A stretch of DNA of 64,000 nucleotides from Serratia nevei (GTDB lineage Bacteria > Pseudomonadota > Gammaproteobacteria > Enterobacterales > Enterobacteriaceae): the NCBI RefSeq assembly GCF_037948395.1, contig NZ_CP149940.1:1364001-1428000 (forward strand). Reading direction: 5' to 3'. The notes below the pieces were generated by a model. That model worked only from the letters and a program-made list of their open reading frames with translations. It was not told the DNA's origin and searched no databases. Made by a program: the position numbers and the translations under genes. Shown in pieces: positions 47,823-57,370 of this stretch (its first letter is position 1; every line of letters begins with the position of its first letter).

Positions 47823-49388
47823 TCACAGCCCCGGCGCTTTCCACAGCGAAGTGGTCAGGCCGTTATCCACCAGCGTCAGCTGATCGGCGTAAACCTGCCG
47901 CCAGGTTTCTTTCTGTTCCTGATACAGCGCGTGGTGGGCCATGTCCGGCTGGTGTTCGCGTTCCCAACGCACCAGGCGCTCGCCGGTTTCGGCCAGCGAC
48001 TCGTACAGCCCGGCGCCAACGCCGGCGGCGATCGCGCAGCCCAGCGCGGTGGCCTCTTTCACCACCGGCACCCGCACCGTCAACCCGGTGACGTCGCTGA
48101 GGATCTGGCTCCACAGCTTGCCCTTGGCCCCGCCGCCGGCGAACACCAGCGAGCGCGCCTGCACGCCGGAGAAGGCGGCGATCTGCTCCAGGTTGCAGGC
48201 GGAGACGATGGCGGCGTTCTCCTCCAGCGCGCGGAACAGCGTCTGTTTGTTGCAGCGCTCCGGGTCGATCGACATATTGATGAACGACGGTGCCGCGTGG
48301 TACCAGGTTTTGAAATGCATGGCGTCGGAAAAGATCGGCATCACGCCGTAGGCGCCCGGCGGCACCCTGGCCGCCATCTCTTCCAGCAGGCTGTAGGCAT
48401 CGACCCCCAGCCGCTCCGCCAGCAATTTTTCCTCCGCGCAGAAGGCGTCGCGGAACCAGCGCATGGTCAGGCCGGTAAAGAAGCTGATGGATTCCGCCTG
48501 CGCCATGCCGGGAATGACGTGGGGGTTGATGCGGATGTTCATCTCCGGATCGATAGCCGGCTCCGGCAGGTTGACGATCTGCTGCCAGAAGGTGCCGCCG
48601 AGCACCGCCGTCTGCCCGGCGCGCACGATGCCGAGCCCCAGGCTGCCGAGTTGCACGTCGCCGCCGCCCATCACCACCGGGGTGCCGCGCAGCAGCCCGC
48701 TCTCCTGCGCCGCCTGTTCGGTGACGCGCCCCAGCACGCTGCCGGTCTCTTTCACCGGCGACAGAATATCGGCGCGCAGCCCGGCCATGTCGAGCAGCGC
48801 CGGGCGCCAGTCGCGGCTGGTCAGATCCAGCATGCCGGTGGTGCCGGCGTTGGAAGGATCGACCGCCAGCTCGCCGCTCAGCATGTTGGCCAGCCAGTCG
48901 CTGATCATGGTCAGCGTCGCCGCTTGGCGGTAGATGTCCGGCCGATGGTGCGCCAGCCACAGCAGGCGCGGCATGGCGCTCAGCGCCAGCGTCTGGCCGG
49001 AGTATTGATACACTTCGCGTTCGAAGCCGTGGTTGTGCAGCTCTTTCAGCTCGCTGACTTCGCGGCTGGCGCGCGCATCGACGTTGGCGCAGGCCCAGAT
49101 CGGCACGCCGTTGCGGTCGTACAGCACGATGCCTTCACGCATCGAGCAGCAGGCCACCGCGCGTATCGCCTGCGCCGTCAGCCCGGCGCGCTGCAAGGCC
49201 TGGCGAATGCACTGGCAGGCCAGCTGCCAGTTGCGGCTGAGGTCGAACTCCATCGAGCCGGGCACGCCCGGCACCGCCAGATGTTGCCACTCCGCCTGGC
49301 CATGCGCGATCTGGTTGCCCGCCACATCGAAGATTACCGCGCGAATGCTGCCCGTTCCTGCGTCCAGCGCCATCAAGTAGTTGTCCAT
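47823..49388 (-). CDS. lsrK: Autoinducer-2 kinase LsrK (FGGY family)
   Basis: The 521-residue carbohydrate kinase opens with the phosphate loop [15 protein letters not shown], has [30 protein letters not shown] (read in parts), [13 protein letters not shown], and the second FGGY region [25 protein letters not shown]. The length is near E. coli LsrK (530). It phosphorylates AI-2 in the cytoplasm, locking the signal inside. It diverges from lsrG. The lsrACDB transporter, lsrF and lsrR are not beside it, so import would need another route or locus. Confidence 0.93.
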   Translation of the reverse strand: MDNYLMALDAGTGSIRAVIFDVAGNQIAHGQAEWQHLAVPGVPGSMEFDLSRNWQLACQCIRQALQRAGLTAQAIRAVACCSMREGIVLYDRNGVPIWACANVDARASREVSELKELHNHGFEREVYQYSGQTLALSAMPRLLWLAHHRPDIYRQAATLTMISDWLANMLSGELAVDPSNAGTTGMLDLTSRDWRPALLDMAGLRADILSPVKETGSVLGRVTEQAAQESGLLRGTPVVMGGGDVQLGSLGLGIVRAGQTAVLGGTFWQQIVNLPEPAIDPEMNIRINPHVIPGMAQAESISFFTGLTMRWFRDAFCAEEKLLAERLGVDAYSLLEEMAARVPPGAYGVMPIFSDAMHFKTWYHAAPSFINMSIDPERCNKQTLFRALEENAAIVSACNLEQIAAFSGVQARSLVFAGGGAKGKLWSQILSDVTGLTVRVPVVKEATALGCAIAAGVGAGLYESLAETGERLVRWEREHQPDMAHHALYQEQKETWRQVYADQLTLVDNGLTTSLWKAPGL

Positions 49389-49580
49389 AGCCTATGCTCT
49401 CAGGGGGAGGAGTGTTAACTATAGATGCCGCCGCCTTACCCCGCAGGGGGAGGAGTGGGCGTCGCCGCTGCGATTTGTGAGCCAGGCGGCAAAATTGCCG
49501 TTGCGGCGGGCAATCGACGGGAATAAACCTATGGTTGGAAAGAGTCATTTTGCGGTACGCCGTTTAAACAAGGAGTTGCC

Positions 49581-49874
49581 ATGCACGTCACATTGGTTGA
49601 GATCAACGTTAAACAAGACAAAATCGACGAATTTATCGATGTTTTCCGCGCCAATCATCGGGGGGCAATCGAAGAGCCGGGCAACCTGCGCTTCGACGTG
49701 CTGCAGGACGAACAGATTCCGACGCGGTTTTACATCTACGAAGCCTATCGCGACGAGCAGGCGGTGGCGGCGCACAAGCAGACCCCGCACTACCTGCAGT
49801 GCGTGGAGAAGCTGGAAGCGCTGATGACCGGCCCGCGCAAGAAGACCACCTTTATCGGCCTGATGCCTGAATAA
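49581..49874 (+). CDS. lsrG: LsrG, phospho-AI-2 isomerase
   Basis: The 97-residue protein is an antibiotic-biosynthesis-monooxygenase-fold (ABM) dimer, matching Lsr[48 protein letters not shown] (read in parts), [18 protein letters not shown]. LsrG converts phospho-AI-2 on the way to degradation. ATG 49581 is six bases behind AAGGAG. It faces lsrK across a 192-base divergent gap, unlike E. coli, where lsrG ends the lsrACDBFG operon. The intact reading frame and strong ribosome site suggest it is used. Confidence 0.9.
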   Translation: MHVTLVEINVKQDKIDEFIDVFRANHRGAIEEPGNLRFDVLQDEQIPTRFYIYEAYRDEQAVAAHKQTPHYLQCVEKLEALMTGPRKKTTFIGLMPE

Positions 49875-49961
49875 TCGCCGGCGTTTGCCGGTGTCCATGC
49901 GCCCGGTTTGGTTGTAACCTGCAAGCTAAAGCGAATTTTCAATGGGATAAGCGGGGCGAGG

Positions 49962-50867
49962 ATGATATTGCGCGATCGGCTGTTGGCGCTGTTGGTGGTG
50001 GTGATCTGGGGCGTGAATTTCGTCGTGATCAAGTTCGGTTTACAGGGCATGCCGCCGTTTCTGCTGGCCGGAATGCGTTTCTTGCTGGTGGCGTTGCCGG
50101 CGATCTTCTTTATCCCGCGCCCGACGATCCCGTGGAAATGGCTGCTGCTGTACGGCATGACCATGAGCTTCGCGCAGTTTGCGTTTCTGTTCGTCGCCAT
50201 CAAGGTGGGGATGCCGGCGGGGCTGGCTTCGCTGGTGCTGCAGGCGCAGGTGTTCTTCACCCTGCTGTTGGGTGTCGTGCTGATGGGCGAAAAGCTGCGC
50301 GTTAACCATTTTGTCGGCATCGCTATCGCCAGCGGCGGCATGCTGGTGCTGGCGCAGGCCAGCCTGCATAAGCCGGGCAGCGGCGCGGTCCCCCTGGCGG
50401 GCCTGCTGCTGACGCTGGCGGCGGCGTTTTCCTGGGCGCTGGGCAACCTGACCAACAAGAAGATCCTGGCCGGTTTCCCGCAGCGTAATATTTTATCGCT
50501 GGTGGTGTGGAGCGCGCCGATCCCGGTCGTGCCGTTCCTGGCCTGCAGCTGGCTGTTCGACGGCTCTGAGGCGGTGCTGAGCAGCCTGAGCCATGTGCAG
50601 GTCGGCACCTGGCTGGCGGTTGCCTACCTGGCGTTCGCCGCCACGCTGTTCGGTTATTCGGTGTGGGGCAGCCTGCTGGGGCGCTATGAAACCTGGCGGG
50701 TTGCGCCGCTGACGCTGCTGGTGCCGCTGGTCGGGCTGTTCGCCGCCTGGCTGCTGCTGGACGAAGCGCTGTCGCCGGCGCAGTTCGGCGGCGCATTGCT
50801 GGTGCTGGCCGGCATGGCGGTCAACACCTTCGGGCTGCCGCGCCGCCGGCCGGCGATCGCGCGTTAA
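49962..50867 (+). CDS. eamA: O-acetylserine/cysteine exporter EamA
   Basis: The 301-residue DMT protein starts at ATG 49962. It matches E. coli EamA (YdeD) closely: LLALLVVVIWGVNFVVIKFGLQGMPP, AGMRFLLVALPAIFF, LTLAAAFSWALGNLTNKKI and GRYETWRVAPLTLLVPLVGL. It has ten membrane segments in two EamA repeats. It exports cysteine-pathway metabolites such as O-acetylserine. It is followed after 83 bases by a LysE-type exporter on the same strand, with a small GAACAG/CTGTTC hairpin at 50871-50889. Confidence 0.92.
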   Translation: MILRDRLLALLVVVIWGVNFVVIKFGLQGMPPFLLAGMRFLLVALPAIFFIPRPTIPWKWLLLYGMTMSFAQFAFLFVAIKVGMPAGLASLVLQAQVFFTLLLGVVLMGEKLRVNHFVGIAIASGGMLVLAQASLHKPGSGAVPLAGLLLTLAAAFSWALGNLTNKKILAGFPQRNILSLVVWSAPIPVVPFLACSWLFDGSEAVLSSLSHVQVGTWLAVAYLAFAATLFGYSVWGSLLGRYETWRVAPLTLLVPLVGLFAAWLLLDEALSPAQFGGALLVLAGMAVNTFGLPRRRPAIAR

Positions 50868-50950
50868 ACCGAACAGGGCAATTCTGTTCAATACGTTGTC
50901 GGCGGCGGTCGGCATTCTGGCGCCTGTGAATTCTTTCTCAGGTGCCCATC

Positions 50951-51541
50951 ATGAATATCTACCTTTCCATGGCCGCGTTTGCGCTGGCGGCCTCCATCAC
51001 CCCCGGCCCGGTCAACATCGTCGCATTGAGCGCCGGGGCGCAATTCGGCTTTGGCGCGACCCAGCGTCACGTGTTCGGCGCCACGCTGGGGTTTACCCTG
51101 TTGCTGGTGCTGCTGGGATTGGGCATGCACCAGCTGCTGACCCTGTGGCCGGCGCTGACCCGCTTGATTCAGTGGGCCGGCGTGGCCTTCCTGCTGTTTA
51201 TGGCCTACCGGCTGGCGTTTGACGACGGCAGATTGGGCAACGGCGCGGCGCGGGCGCCTTCCTGTTGGTACGGCGCACTGATGCAATGGCTGAATCCCAA
51301 GGCGTGGCTGGCGTCGGTGGCCAGCCTTGGCGCTTTTGTCGGCGACGGCGACATCCGGCTGCTGTGGCAGTTCGCCGGGCTCTACTTCGTGATTTGCTAT
51401 GTCTCGGTGGCCTGCTGGGCCTATGTCGGCGCGATGCTGCGCGGCCTGCTCAGGCAGGCGCGCAACGTGCGGCGTTTCAACCGCGCGATGGCGCTGCTGT
51501 TGGCGGCCAGCGCCTGCTATCTGCTGGCGGAGGGTTTTTGA
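50951..51541 (+). CDS. LysE/RhtB-family amino-acid exporter
   Basis: The 196-residue protein has about six membrane segments and the LysE pattern: ITPGPVNIVALSAGAQFGF at the N-terminus, QWAGVAFLLFMAYRLAFDDG, and MQWLNPKAWLASVASLGAFV, the conserved NPK motif. ATG 50951 has CAGGTG upstream and is favoured over GTG 50942. The substrate is unknown. Its end overlaps the convergent AraC gene by 25 bases. Confidence 0.87.
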   Translation: MNIYLSMAAFALAASITPGPVNIVALSAGAQFGFGATQRHVFGATLGFTLLLVLLGLGMHQLLTLWPALTRLIQWAGVAFLLFMAYRLAFDDGRLGNGAARAPSCWYGALMQWLNPKAWLASVASLGAFVGDGDIRLLWQFAGLYFVICYVSVACWAYVGAMLRGLLRQARNVRRFNRAMALLLAASACYLLAEGF

Positions 51542-52344
51542 TACTGCCCCGGCGTGGCGGCCAGCAGCTGCTTGAAGGTGCGCTGGAAGTGCGCCTGATC
51601 GGCAAAGCCGCTTTCGCTGGCGGCCGCAGCGATCGGCAGGCCGCTCTTCAATAGCCGATGGCCGTGCTGCACGCGGCGGTTGACCAGATAGGCGTGCGGC
51701 GTCATGCCGTAGCGCTGGCGGAAGGCGCGGATCAGGTAAGAAGGGGACAGCGCGGCGGCGCGGCAAATGTCGTCCAGCGTCAGCGGCCGGGTGCAGTGCG
51801 CGTCGATAAACGCCGCCGCCGCTTCCAGTCGGGTATGCGCCGGTGTCTCCGGCTGGCGGACAGCGCCCAGCCCGAGCTGCAGGGCGCTGAAATACTCCAC
51901 CATGGCGATCTGTTTTTCCAGCGCGCAGCACAGCGGATCCGTCAGCAGCGCATAAAGCCGGTTCAGGCCGTGGAACAGCGCCGGATCGCGGCTGAGCGGC
52001 TGGCTGAACGGAACAAAACGGTCACCGTCGCCGCCGAGCAGCTCCTGCTGCAGCGTGCCGAGCCAGGCGAGATCGAGATAGAACATGATGTACGACCAAC
52101 GGCGATCGGCAATGGGATTGCAGGCATGCGCCTGCTGCGGGTTGATGACAACCAGATCGCCGGCGCTGACCTGCATGCGCCGCTCGCCGTTGACATAGGT
52201 GCTGACGCCGCCGGTGATGGCGCCGATGGAAAAGAATTCGTGGCTGTGCAGGCTGTAGCACACCTGGCGGCCATCCTTGATGGCGCGGGCTTCGACGAAC
52301 GGCAACTGCGGATCGCGCCAGAACTGCGGCGTTTTTTCACTCAT
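51517..52344 (-). CDS. AraC-family regulator with cupin sensor domain
   Basis: The 275-residue protein has an N-terminal cupin (about 20-110; LHSHEFFSIGAITGGVSTYVNGERR read in parts, then GDLVVINPQQAHACNP) and a C-terminal AraC double helix-turn-helix (about 170-270; LDDICRAAALSPSYLIRAFRQRYGM read in parts, AAAASESGFADQAHFQRTFKQLLAATPGQY). This class regulates amino-acid exporters of the LysE type, and it overlaps the LysE gene tail to tail by 25 bases. Confidence 0.86.
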   Translation of the reverse strand: MSEKTPQFWRDPQLPFVEARAIKDGRQVCYSLHSHEFFSIGAITGGVSTYVNGERRMQVSAGDLVVINPQQAHACNPIADRRWSYIMFYLDLAWLGTLQQELLGGDGDRFVPFSQPLSRDPALFHGLNRLYALLTDPLCCALEKQIAMVEYFSALQLGLGAVRQPETPAHTRLEAAAAFIDAHCTRPLTLDDICRAAALSPSYLIRAFRQRYGMTPHAYLVNRRVQHGHRLLKSGLPIAAAASESGFADQAHFQRTFKQLLAATPGQYQKPSASR

Positions 52345-52413
52345 ACGCTTTCCTTTTCACTGCGGCGGCATCACAGTGTTATAGCCTGAAAGCGTCAAGG
52401 GGGGGAATGGCGG

Positions 52414-52632
52414 ATGATGATTTTTAACGTGTTCGGCCGTCTGCTGGGCGTGAAGCGCATCGGGGACGAATGGCGGCTGTTCCGCGTGACGCTGCCGGAG
52501 CGCAAATATGCCCCCAGCTACGATATCGTGCTGCCGGCCGACCTGCGCGAAGAGGAGATCGCCGGCTATCTGGGGGATATCTATCACGAGGCGGCGACGC
52601 CACAGCGGCCGGACGTGTTTCGCGTCGAATAG
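52414..52632 (+). CDS. Small conserved-looking protein of unknown function
   Basis: The 72-residue protein is soluble and acidic at its end: FNVFGRLLGVKRIGDEWRLFRV, then PSYDIVLPADLREEEIAGYLGDIYHE. The strand-strand-helix layout suggests a small compact fold. I do not recognise a named family. It starts 69 bases from the divergent AraC gene and converges on the RIO kinase gene, 9 bases away. The start could be the second Met. Confidence 0.6.
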   Translation: MMIFNVFGRLLGVKRIGDEWRLFRVTLPERKYAPSYDIVLPADLREEEIAGYLGDIYHEAATPQRPDVFRVE

Positions 52633-52641
52633 CGCGGCGCG

Positions 52642-53490
52642 TCACTCTTCCGCGTTGCGCGCCATCATGCGGCGTTGATGTTCCTCGCCGGCGGCCTGGA
52701 TCTCTTCCAGCACCGAGCCGACGTCGGCACGTTTCAGGATTTCGCTGAACCGGCCGCTGAGGACGCTGTCCGGCGTCAGGTTGCCTTCCTGATACAGCGC
52801 CCAAATCTCTTTGGCGTATTGGCTGTCGCGCAGCTCCGGCGCGAACTGGCCGTAATACTCGGCCAGATTGCCGATATCGCGCTCGAACATGCTTTTGGCG
52901 TGGTTGTTGGCGGCGGCGTCCACCACCTGTGGCAGATCGATGATCACTGGCCCGTCTTTATCCATCAGTACGTTGAATTCCGACAGGTCACCGTGCACCA
53001 GCCCGGCGCACAGCATGCGCACCGCGTAGTTCATCATCAGGGCGTGATCGGCGCGCGCCTGTTCCGGCGTCAGGATGACATCGCTCAGGCGTGGCGCCAC
53101 CAGGCCTTCTTCGTCGGTGATCAGCTCCATCAGCAGCACGCCGTCCAAGCAGATGTCCGGCTGCGGCACCCGCACCCCGGCCTTGGCCAGCAGATACAGC
53201 GCGTCCACTTCGGTGTTTTGCCAGGCTTCTTCCTGCTGCTGGCGGCCAAATTTGGAGCCTTTGCTCATGGCGCGCGCGTCGCGGCTGTTGCGCACCTTGC
53301 GTCCTTCCTGATAGTGAACGGCCTGCTTGAAGTTGCGCTTCTCGGCCTCTTTGTACACTTTGGCGCAGCGGATCTCATCGCCGCAGCGCACGATAAACAC
53401 GTCGGCTTCTTTGCCGCTTTTCAACCGGCGGATGACGTCGTCGATTAACCCGTCATCAACCAGCGGCTGGAGTCGTTTTGGAATTTTCAT
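52642..53490 (-). CDS. RIO-type serine kinase (bacterial RIO1-like)
   Basis: The 282-residue kinase has the ATP-loop substitute GKEADVF (26-32), Lys 44 (CAKVYK), the catalytic loop HGDLSEFN (166-173, base D168) and metal-binding D185 in VIIDLPQ. This is a complete RIO kinase, as in Pseudomonas PA4780 and archaeal Rio1. Bacterial members phosphorylate unknown targets, perhaps in ribosome assembly or stress. It stands alone between convergent and co-oriented neighbours. Confidence 0.88.
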   Translation of the reverse strand: MKIPKRLQPLVDDGLIDDVIRRLKSGKEADVFIVRCGDEIRCAKVYKEAEKRNFKQAVHYQEGRKVRNSRDARAMSKGSKFGRQQQEEAWQNTEVDALYLLAKAGVRVPQPDICLDGVLLMELITDEEGLVAPRLSDVILTPEQARADHALMMNYAVRMLCAGLVHGDLSEFNVLMDKDGPVIIDLPQVVDAAANNHAKSMFERDIGNLAEYYGQFAPELRDSQYAKEIWALYQEGNLTPDSVLSGRFSEILKRADVGSVLEEIQAAGEEHQRRMMARNAEE

Positions 53491-53578
53491 GCAGCCTTGT
53501 ACCCTATTTAGGCTCCGGTGTGAATGGCTTGCGCAGTTGATAGCGTAAGTTAGACCCGAAAGGCAAACATTAGTTTTG

Positions 53579-53603
53579 CCGCCGCGTCATCATTACGCGG
53601 CGG
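53579..53603. terminator. Hairpin behind amyA
   Basis: CCGCCGCGT pairs perfectly with ACGCGGCGG around CATCATT, 8 bases past the amyA stop. No T-run follows; termination strength is uncertain. Confidence 0.45.
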
Positions 53604-53610
53604 CGGGCGC

Positions 53611-55101
53611 TCACAGGCTGGCGGCCGGCACCCAGACGCTGACGCTGCCGGCGTTGACCGGGAAATGGGCGCTGCCCTGGTCGTCGGTGGTGATCTCCTC
53701 CTGACGGTTGCCGAGGAAATCGCGCCAGGCGGTGTGCGCCAAATCGGCGCCCAGCGCGACGGTCTTGCCGCTCTCGCCGCCGTTGGTCAGCACCACCACG
53801 CAGCCGGGGGCCTCGGCGGTGCCGGCGCGGCTGAAGGCCACGCAGTGACTGTCGTCGAAGTAGTCGGCTTGCGGGCCGTTGGCGAAACGCTGGCGGGCGG
53901 CGATCAGCTTCTCCAGCTCCGGGATCGCCGGCATGTCAATCTGGTACTCGCCGCCGTCGCGCCCCTTGTCGCGGTAGCTGGCGCCATACAGGTCGGGGTA
54001 AAACACGCAGGGCACGCCCTGTTCGCGCAGCAGGATCAGCGCGTAGGCCAGCGGTTTGAACCAGGGTTCCACCGGCGCTTCCAGCGATTGCAACGGCTGG
54101 GTGTCGTGGTTGGCGACCAGCGTTACCGCGTGGGCCGGATCGGCGGCGGTCAGGGTATCGGTGAAGATCTGCGCCATGTCGAAGCCGTCGCCCTGTTTCG
54201 ACGCCTGATGAAACTTCAGGTGCAGCGCCACGTCGAACAGCATCACCTTGCCGTCCACCAGCTCGATGTATTGTTGCAGCGCACTCAGATCGTGCGACCA
54301 GTATTCGGCGACGATAAACAGGTCGCGCTGTGCGCTGCCGCGCACGTGATCCGCCCACTCTTTGAAGAACCAGGCGGGAATGTGTTTGGCGGCGTCCAGG
54401 CGGAAGCCGTCGCACGGCAGGCTTTCCAACAGCCAGCGCGCCCAGTATTTGAGCTCCTCCGTCACGGCGGCATTGCGGAACTCCACGTCGGCCCCCATCA
54501 GATAGTCGTAGTTGCCTTTTTCGTCGTCGACCTGATCGTTCCAGCCGTCGTCGGCATAGTCGTTGGCGATTTTGAACACCCCTTTGTCGTCCGGCTGCTC
54601 AACGTAATCGACGCCGCTGAAGCATGTGTAATCCCAGATAAACTCGGAATGCACGCCCTGGCGGCCGGGAAAGGTGAAGCGGGTGTAGGCCAGCGCGTCG
54701 AAGCCCTGGTCGTCGATGTCATTACGGTTGTTGGCGTCCACTTTGAACACGTGTACCTGTTCTTTCTCGTCCGCGCCAAGCTTGTGGTTGAACACCACGT
54801 CGTAGAGTACCCCCACGCCGTGTTCGCGCAGCGTAGTGGCGGCGTGTTCGAGCGCCGCCTTGTCGCCGTATTTGGTGGCCACGCTGCCTTTCTGGTCAAA
54901 TTCGCCGAGATCGAACAGATCGTAAGTATCGTAGCCGACGGAGTAGCCGCCGGAAGCGCCCTTGTAGGCAGGTGGCAGCCACAGGTCGGTAATGCCCAGT
55001 TCGGCCAGGTGCGGGGCGCGCTCGGCGGCCTCCTGCCACAGTTTGCCGCCGTCGGGGTAGTACCAGTGGAAGAATTGCAGCAGGGTGGTTTTTTTCGTCA
55101 T
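53611..55101 (-). CDS. amyA: Cytoplasmic alpha-amylase AmyA (GH13)
   Basis: The 496-residue protein (E. coli AmyA 495) has no signal peptide. The GH13 catalytic barrel (about 5-390) shows region [12 protein letters not shown], region [13 protein letters not shown] with the nucleophile Asp, region III FIVAEYW with the acid Glu, and region [11 protein letters not shown]; the C-terminal beta domain follows. It cuts alpha-1,4 glucans and maltodextrins inside the cell. A single gene. Confidence 0.93.
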   Translation of the reverse strand: MTKKTTLLQFFHWYYPDGGKLWQEAAERAPHLAELGITDLWLPPAYKGASGGYSVGYDTYDLFDLGEFDQKGSVATKYGDKAALEHAATTLREHGVGVLYDVVFNHKLGADEKEQVHVFKVDANNRNDIDDQGFDALAYTRFTFPGRQGVHSEFIWDYTCFSGVDYVEQPDDKGVFKIANDYADDGWNDQVDDEKGNYDYLMGADVEFRNAAVTEELKYWARWLLESLPCDGFRLDAAKHIPAWFFKEWADHVRGSAQRDLFIVAEYWSHDLSALQQYIELVDGKVMLFDVALHLKFHQASKQGDGFDMAQIFTDTLTAADPAHAVTLVANHDTQPLQSLEAPVEPWFKPLAYALILLREQGVPCVFYPDLYGASYRDKGRDGGEYQIDMPAIPELEKLIAARQRFANGPQADYFDDSHCVAFSRAGTAEAPGCVVVLTNGGESGKTVALGADLAHTAWRDFLGNRQEEITTDDQGSAHFPVNAGSVSVWVPAASL

Positions 55102-55182
55102 GAGCCAGCGTCCCGGTTAGCCAGAAGGAGAGGAGCAGTTAAAGCATGGGCTACTTTTGGCAAAAGGGACAAGTTTGGTATA

Positions 55183-55202
55183 GGCGGCCCGAGAAGGCCG
55201 CC
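55183..55202 (-). terminator. Hairpin behind the CsgG/DUF4810/DUF799 operon
   Basis: GGCGGCC pairs perfectly with GGCCGCC, 6-base loop, 11 bases past the last stop. No T-run. Confidence 0.45.
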
Positions 55203-55213
55203 CGAGAGATGGC

Positions 55214-55870
55214 TTAACGCTGGCTGGCGTAATGAGGTGAGCGTGGGCCATAAAGAATGGCGCCGTTCTGACCTGTCGCCGATAACAGACGGGTGTTGGC
55301 GATGGCGCCAACATCAAATCCTTTGTCGCTGATGGTATCGGCGATTTGTGAAATCGCGGCGCTGATCACCATGCCCAGCAGGCCTCCGGAGTTGTTGTTG
55401 CCTTCGTTGCTAGATGCGGTGGCGGTGCCGGCCCACAGCTGTTTGCCGTTGCGCAAATCGACCAGGCGAGCGGCTACGGTAACGCGGGTTTCGCTGCTGA
55501 TCACCATGTAGCTGGTGCCGTATTGCGTGACATCCAGATACAGCACGGTGTCGGCGCCGAAAATCTGGTGCAGTTTTTTCGGACTGACGGCGCGAATGTC
55601 GTTGGCGTTGGTTAGACCGTTTTGCAGGAAGGTTTCCTCCACTACAGCGACCGGCAGCACATAGTAACCGGCCTCGGCCAACGGCAGGGTGGCGCTGGCG
55701 AGTACGCTGTGGCTGGCTTTGATATCCGGCGACTGGTTAACCGGCGGCAAGACCAGAATCGACTTCGGCTTGCTCTCATGGAACGCCGCATAATCATAAG
55801 GCGTCTGCTTGGCGCAGCCGCTTAGCAACAGGGTGGCGGCAACGCCGAGTAAAGTGAGTACACGCTTCAT
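55214..55870 (-). CDS. DUF799 (GNA1162-like) lipoprotein
   Basis: The 218-residue lipoprotein has a lipobox ending at C19 (LLLSGC). The mature part matches the DUF799/GNA1162 family: HESKPKSILVLPPVNQSPDIKASHS (read in parts), PLAEAGYYVLPVAVVEETF, and FGADTVLYLDVTQYGTSYMVISSETRV. The GNA1162 fold resembles TolB-like/CsgG-like N-terminal domains, so it probably assembles with its neighbours in the outer membrane. Its start overlaps the DUF4810 stop (4 bases). It is third in the operon. Confidence 0.87.
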   Translation of the reverse strand: MKRVLTLLGVAATLLLSGCAKQTPYDYAAFHESKPKSILVLPPVNQSPDIKASHSVLASATLPLAEAGYYVLPVAVVEETFLQNGLTNANDIRAVSPKKLHQIFGADTVLYLDVTQYGTSYMVISSETRVTVAARLVDLRNGKQLWAGTATASSNEGNNNSGGLLGMVISAAISQIADTISDKGFDVGAIANTRLLSATGQNGAILYGPRSPHYASQR

Positions 55871-56223
55871 TTAAAACTCCCCTTATCCCTGGCCATCAGG
55901 AAATTCATAAACGGCGCCGATTCCGGGAACAGCGTTTTTTCCGTGTTGAATTCACTCATTGCTTGTCCGTCGTTGCCGGTTTTGCTGTACAGCAGCCCCA
56001 GTTGCGCATGCAGACCTGGTGGTACGGCTTTATCCTTGGCGCGGGATTTCTCGACGATCTCTTTCAGCGTGGCGATCTGCTGCTCAGGGCTTTGCCCCTC
56101 CTGCTGGTAGTATTGATAGAGAGAAGTTTGGTAGCCATCCCAATTGTAAAGCGTTTTCGGCGCGGCGCAGCCGGCCAGCAGGGTCGCTGCAAACAGCGCC
56201 CCGCCCATTTTTTTAGTTATCAT
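55867..56223 (-). CDS. DUF4810 lipoprotein
   Basis: The 118-residue lipoprotein has a lipobox ending at C19 (ATLLAGC). The mature part contains LYNWDGYQTSLYQYYQQEG, the DUF4810 signature, and two tetratricopeptide-like helices (LHAQLGLLYSKTGNDGQAMSEFNTEKTLFPES read in parts). It is second in the operon, 18 bases behind the CsgG-type gene. It probably serves as a small helical partner of the two larger lipoproteins. Confidence 0.87.
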   Translation of the reverse strand: MITKKMGGALFAATLLAGCAAPKTLYNWDGYQTSLYQYYQQEGQSPEQQIATLKEIVEKSRAKDKAVPPGLHAQLGLLYSKTGNDGQAMSEFNTEKTLFPESAPFMNFLMARDKGSFK

Positions 56224-56241
56224 CTTTCTGCTTCTATTCCG

Positions 56242-56913
56242 TTAGTTAGCAGGGCGCCATGCGCCATTTTCGATACCGGTGACCAGGTTATTGACGGCTT
56301 CACGCACGGCCAGGTCCAGCACCTTGCCGTTAAGGGTGGAGTCGTAGCTGGCGGTGCCCCCGAAACCGATGATTTCGCGATTGGACAGTTCGTATTCACC
56401 GGCGCCCTGAGAGGAAAAGACGACTTCTGAGGTCTGTACGTTTACGACGTTCAGATTGACTTTGGCGTAAGCGACTTGTGATTTACCCCGGCCCAAGATC
56501 CCCCACAGCTGATGATCGCCGACTTCTTTACGGCCGAATTCGGTGACATCGCCGGTAATCACATAATTGGCGCCTTTCAGCGTTTGTGCCTTCCCTTTAA
56601 TGCCGGCTTCAGTTTTCAGCTCTTCCATGTTGGCGCGATCCAGCACGTTGAAACGGCCAGTCTGTTGCAAATGCGTGATCAGGATAGTCTTGGACTGATT
56701 GCCCAGTCGATCGACGCCATCGGAGAAGATGCCGTTCATGTAGCTGGAGCGGTTGTCGAATTTACCGACGGCGATAGGGCTGCGTGGGCCCTGATAAGTG
56801 GTGTTGTAGGAAGCGACTTTCGGCACTTCCAAAGTGCGAGAAGATTCGGTCGCGCAGCCCGCCAGCAAGGTGACGGAAAGGGCGACGGAACAGACGGCGA
56901 GTGATTTTTTCAT
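56242..56913 (-). CDS. CsgG/HfaB-family lipoprotein
   Basis: The 223-residue lipoprotein has a lipobox ending at C20 (TLLAGC). The CsgG-like fold is visible: IAVGKFDNRSSYMNG, QSKTILITHLQQTGRFNVLDRANMEELKTE (read in parts), GANYVITGDVTEFG, and AYAKVNLNVVNVQTSEVVFSSQGAGEYE. In curli systems CsgG forms the outer-membrane secretion pore. No csgA, csgB, csgE or csgF is here, and it is shorter than CsgG (about 260). It leads a three-lipoprotein operon with DUF4810 and DUF799. Confidence 0.88.
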   Translation of the reverse strand: MKKSLAVCSVALSVTLLAGCATESSRTLEVPKVASYNTTYQGPRSPIAVGKFDNRSSYMNGIFSDGVDRLGNQSKTILITHLQQTGRFNVLDRANMEELKTEAGIKGKAQTLKGANYVITGDVTEFGRKEVGDHQLWGILGRGKSQVAYAKVNLNVVNVQTSEVVFSSQGAGEYELSNREIIGFGGTASYDSTLNGKVLDLAVREAVNNLVTGIENGAWRPAN

Positions 56914-57370
56914 TGGCGTGCAATCTCTCCATGAGCATAAAACAGCGCGGGAGCAACCCGCGCCCGACGTTGATATAACGAGCGTTGTCGCCGTTATAGA
57001 AACGCCGCGATCCTGCCATGAATATGTAACAAATTACAACAATATATCGGCATTAATGCCGCTATTAACATTGTTGTAACCCATTGGAATGCAATGGATT
57101 AGTCTCGATTTTCTCTCTTCATTACAGTGTTTTTCACGATTGTGTATTTTTTGTCTGGGTTATTGTCTTTTTAATCTTAAATACATGGCCATTAATCCTG
57201 AAATATTTTAACTAACCAGTTTGTTGTATTGATTAATGTTACGTTTTGCATCAGCTCCTGTGTTATGCCGGGGTTCATGACGGCTTGATGATCCGTTAAG
57301 GTAGTGAAAATTAGGTAACACTATCAACCAAGTGTCATTTTTTATCGGTAGCTAATCGGGGATATCAATT
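56914..57370. other. Long A+T-rich non-coding gap
   Basis: 457 bases between the divergent CsgG operon and MarR-GNAT gene, far richer in A+T than the genes on either side. No gene, tRNA or clear operator found. Poly-T/A tracts suggest H-NS binding or a foreign insertion point. Confidence 0.55.

Noticed and set aside
47931..49418. A 495-codon plus-strand frame opposite lsrK
   Set aside because: Antisense shadow; His/Gln/Ala-rich with no motif.
53665..55332. A 555-codon plus-strand frame opposite amyA
   Set aside because: Antisense shadow of a clear GH13 gene; valine-rich repeat-like translation without domains.
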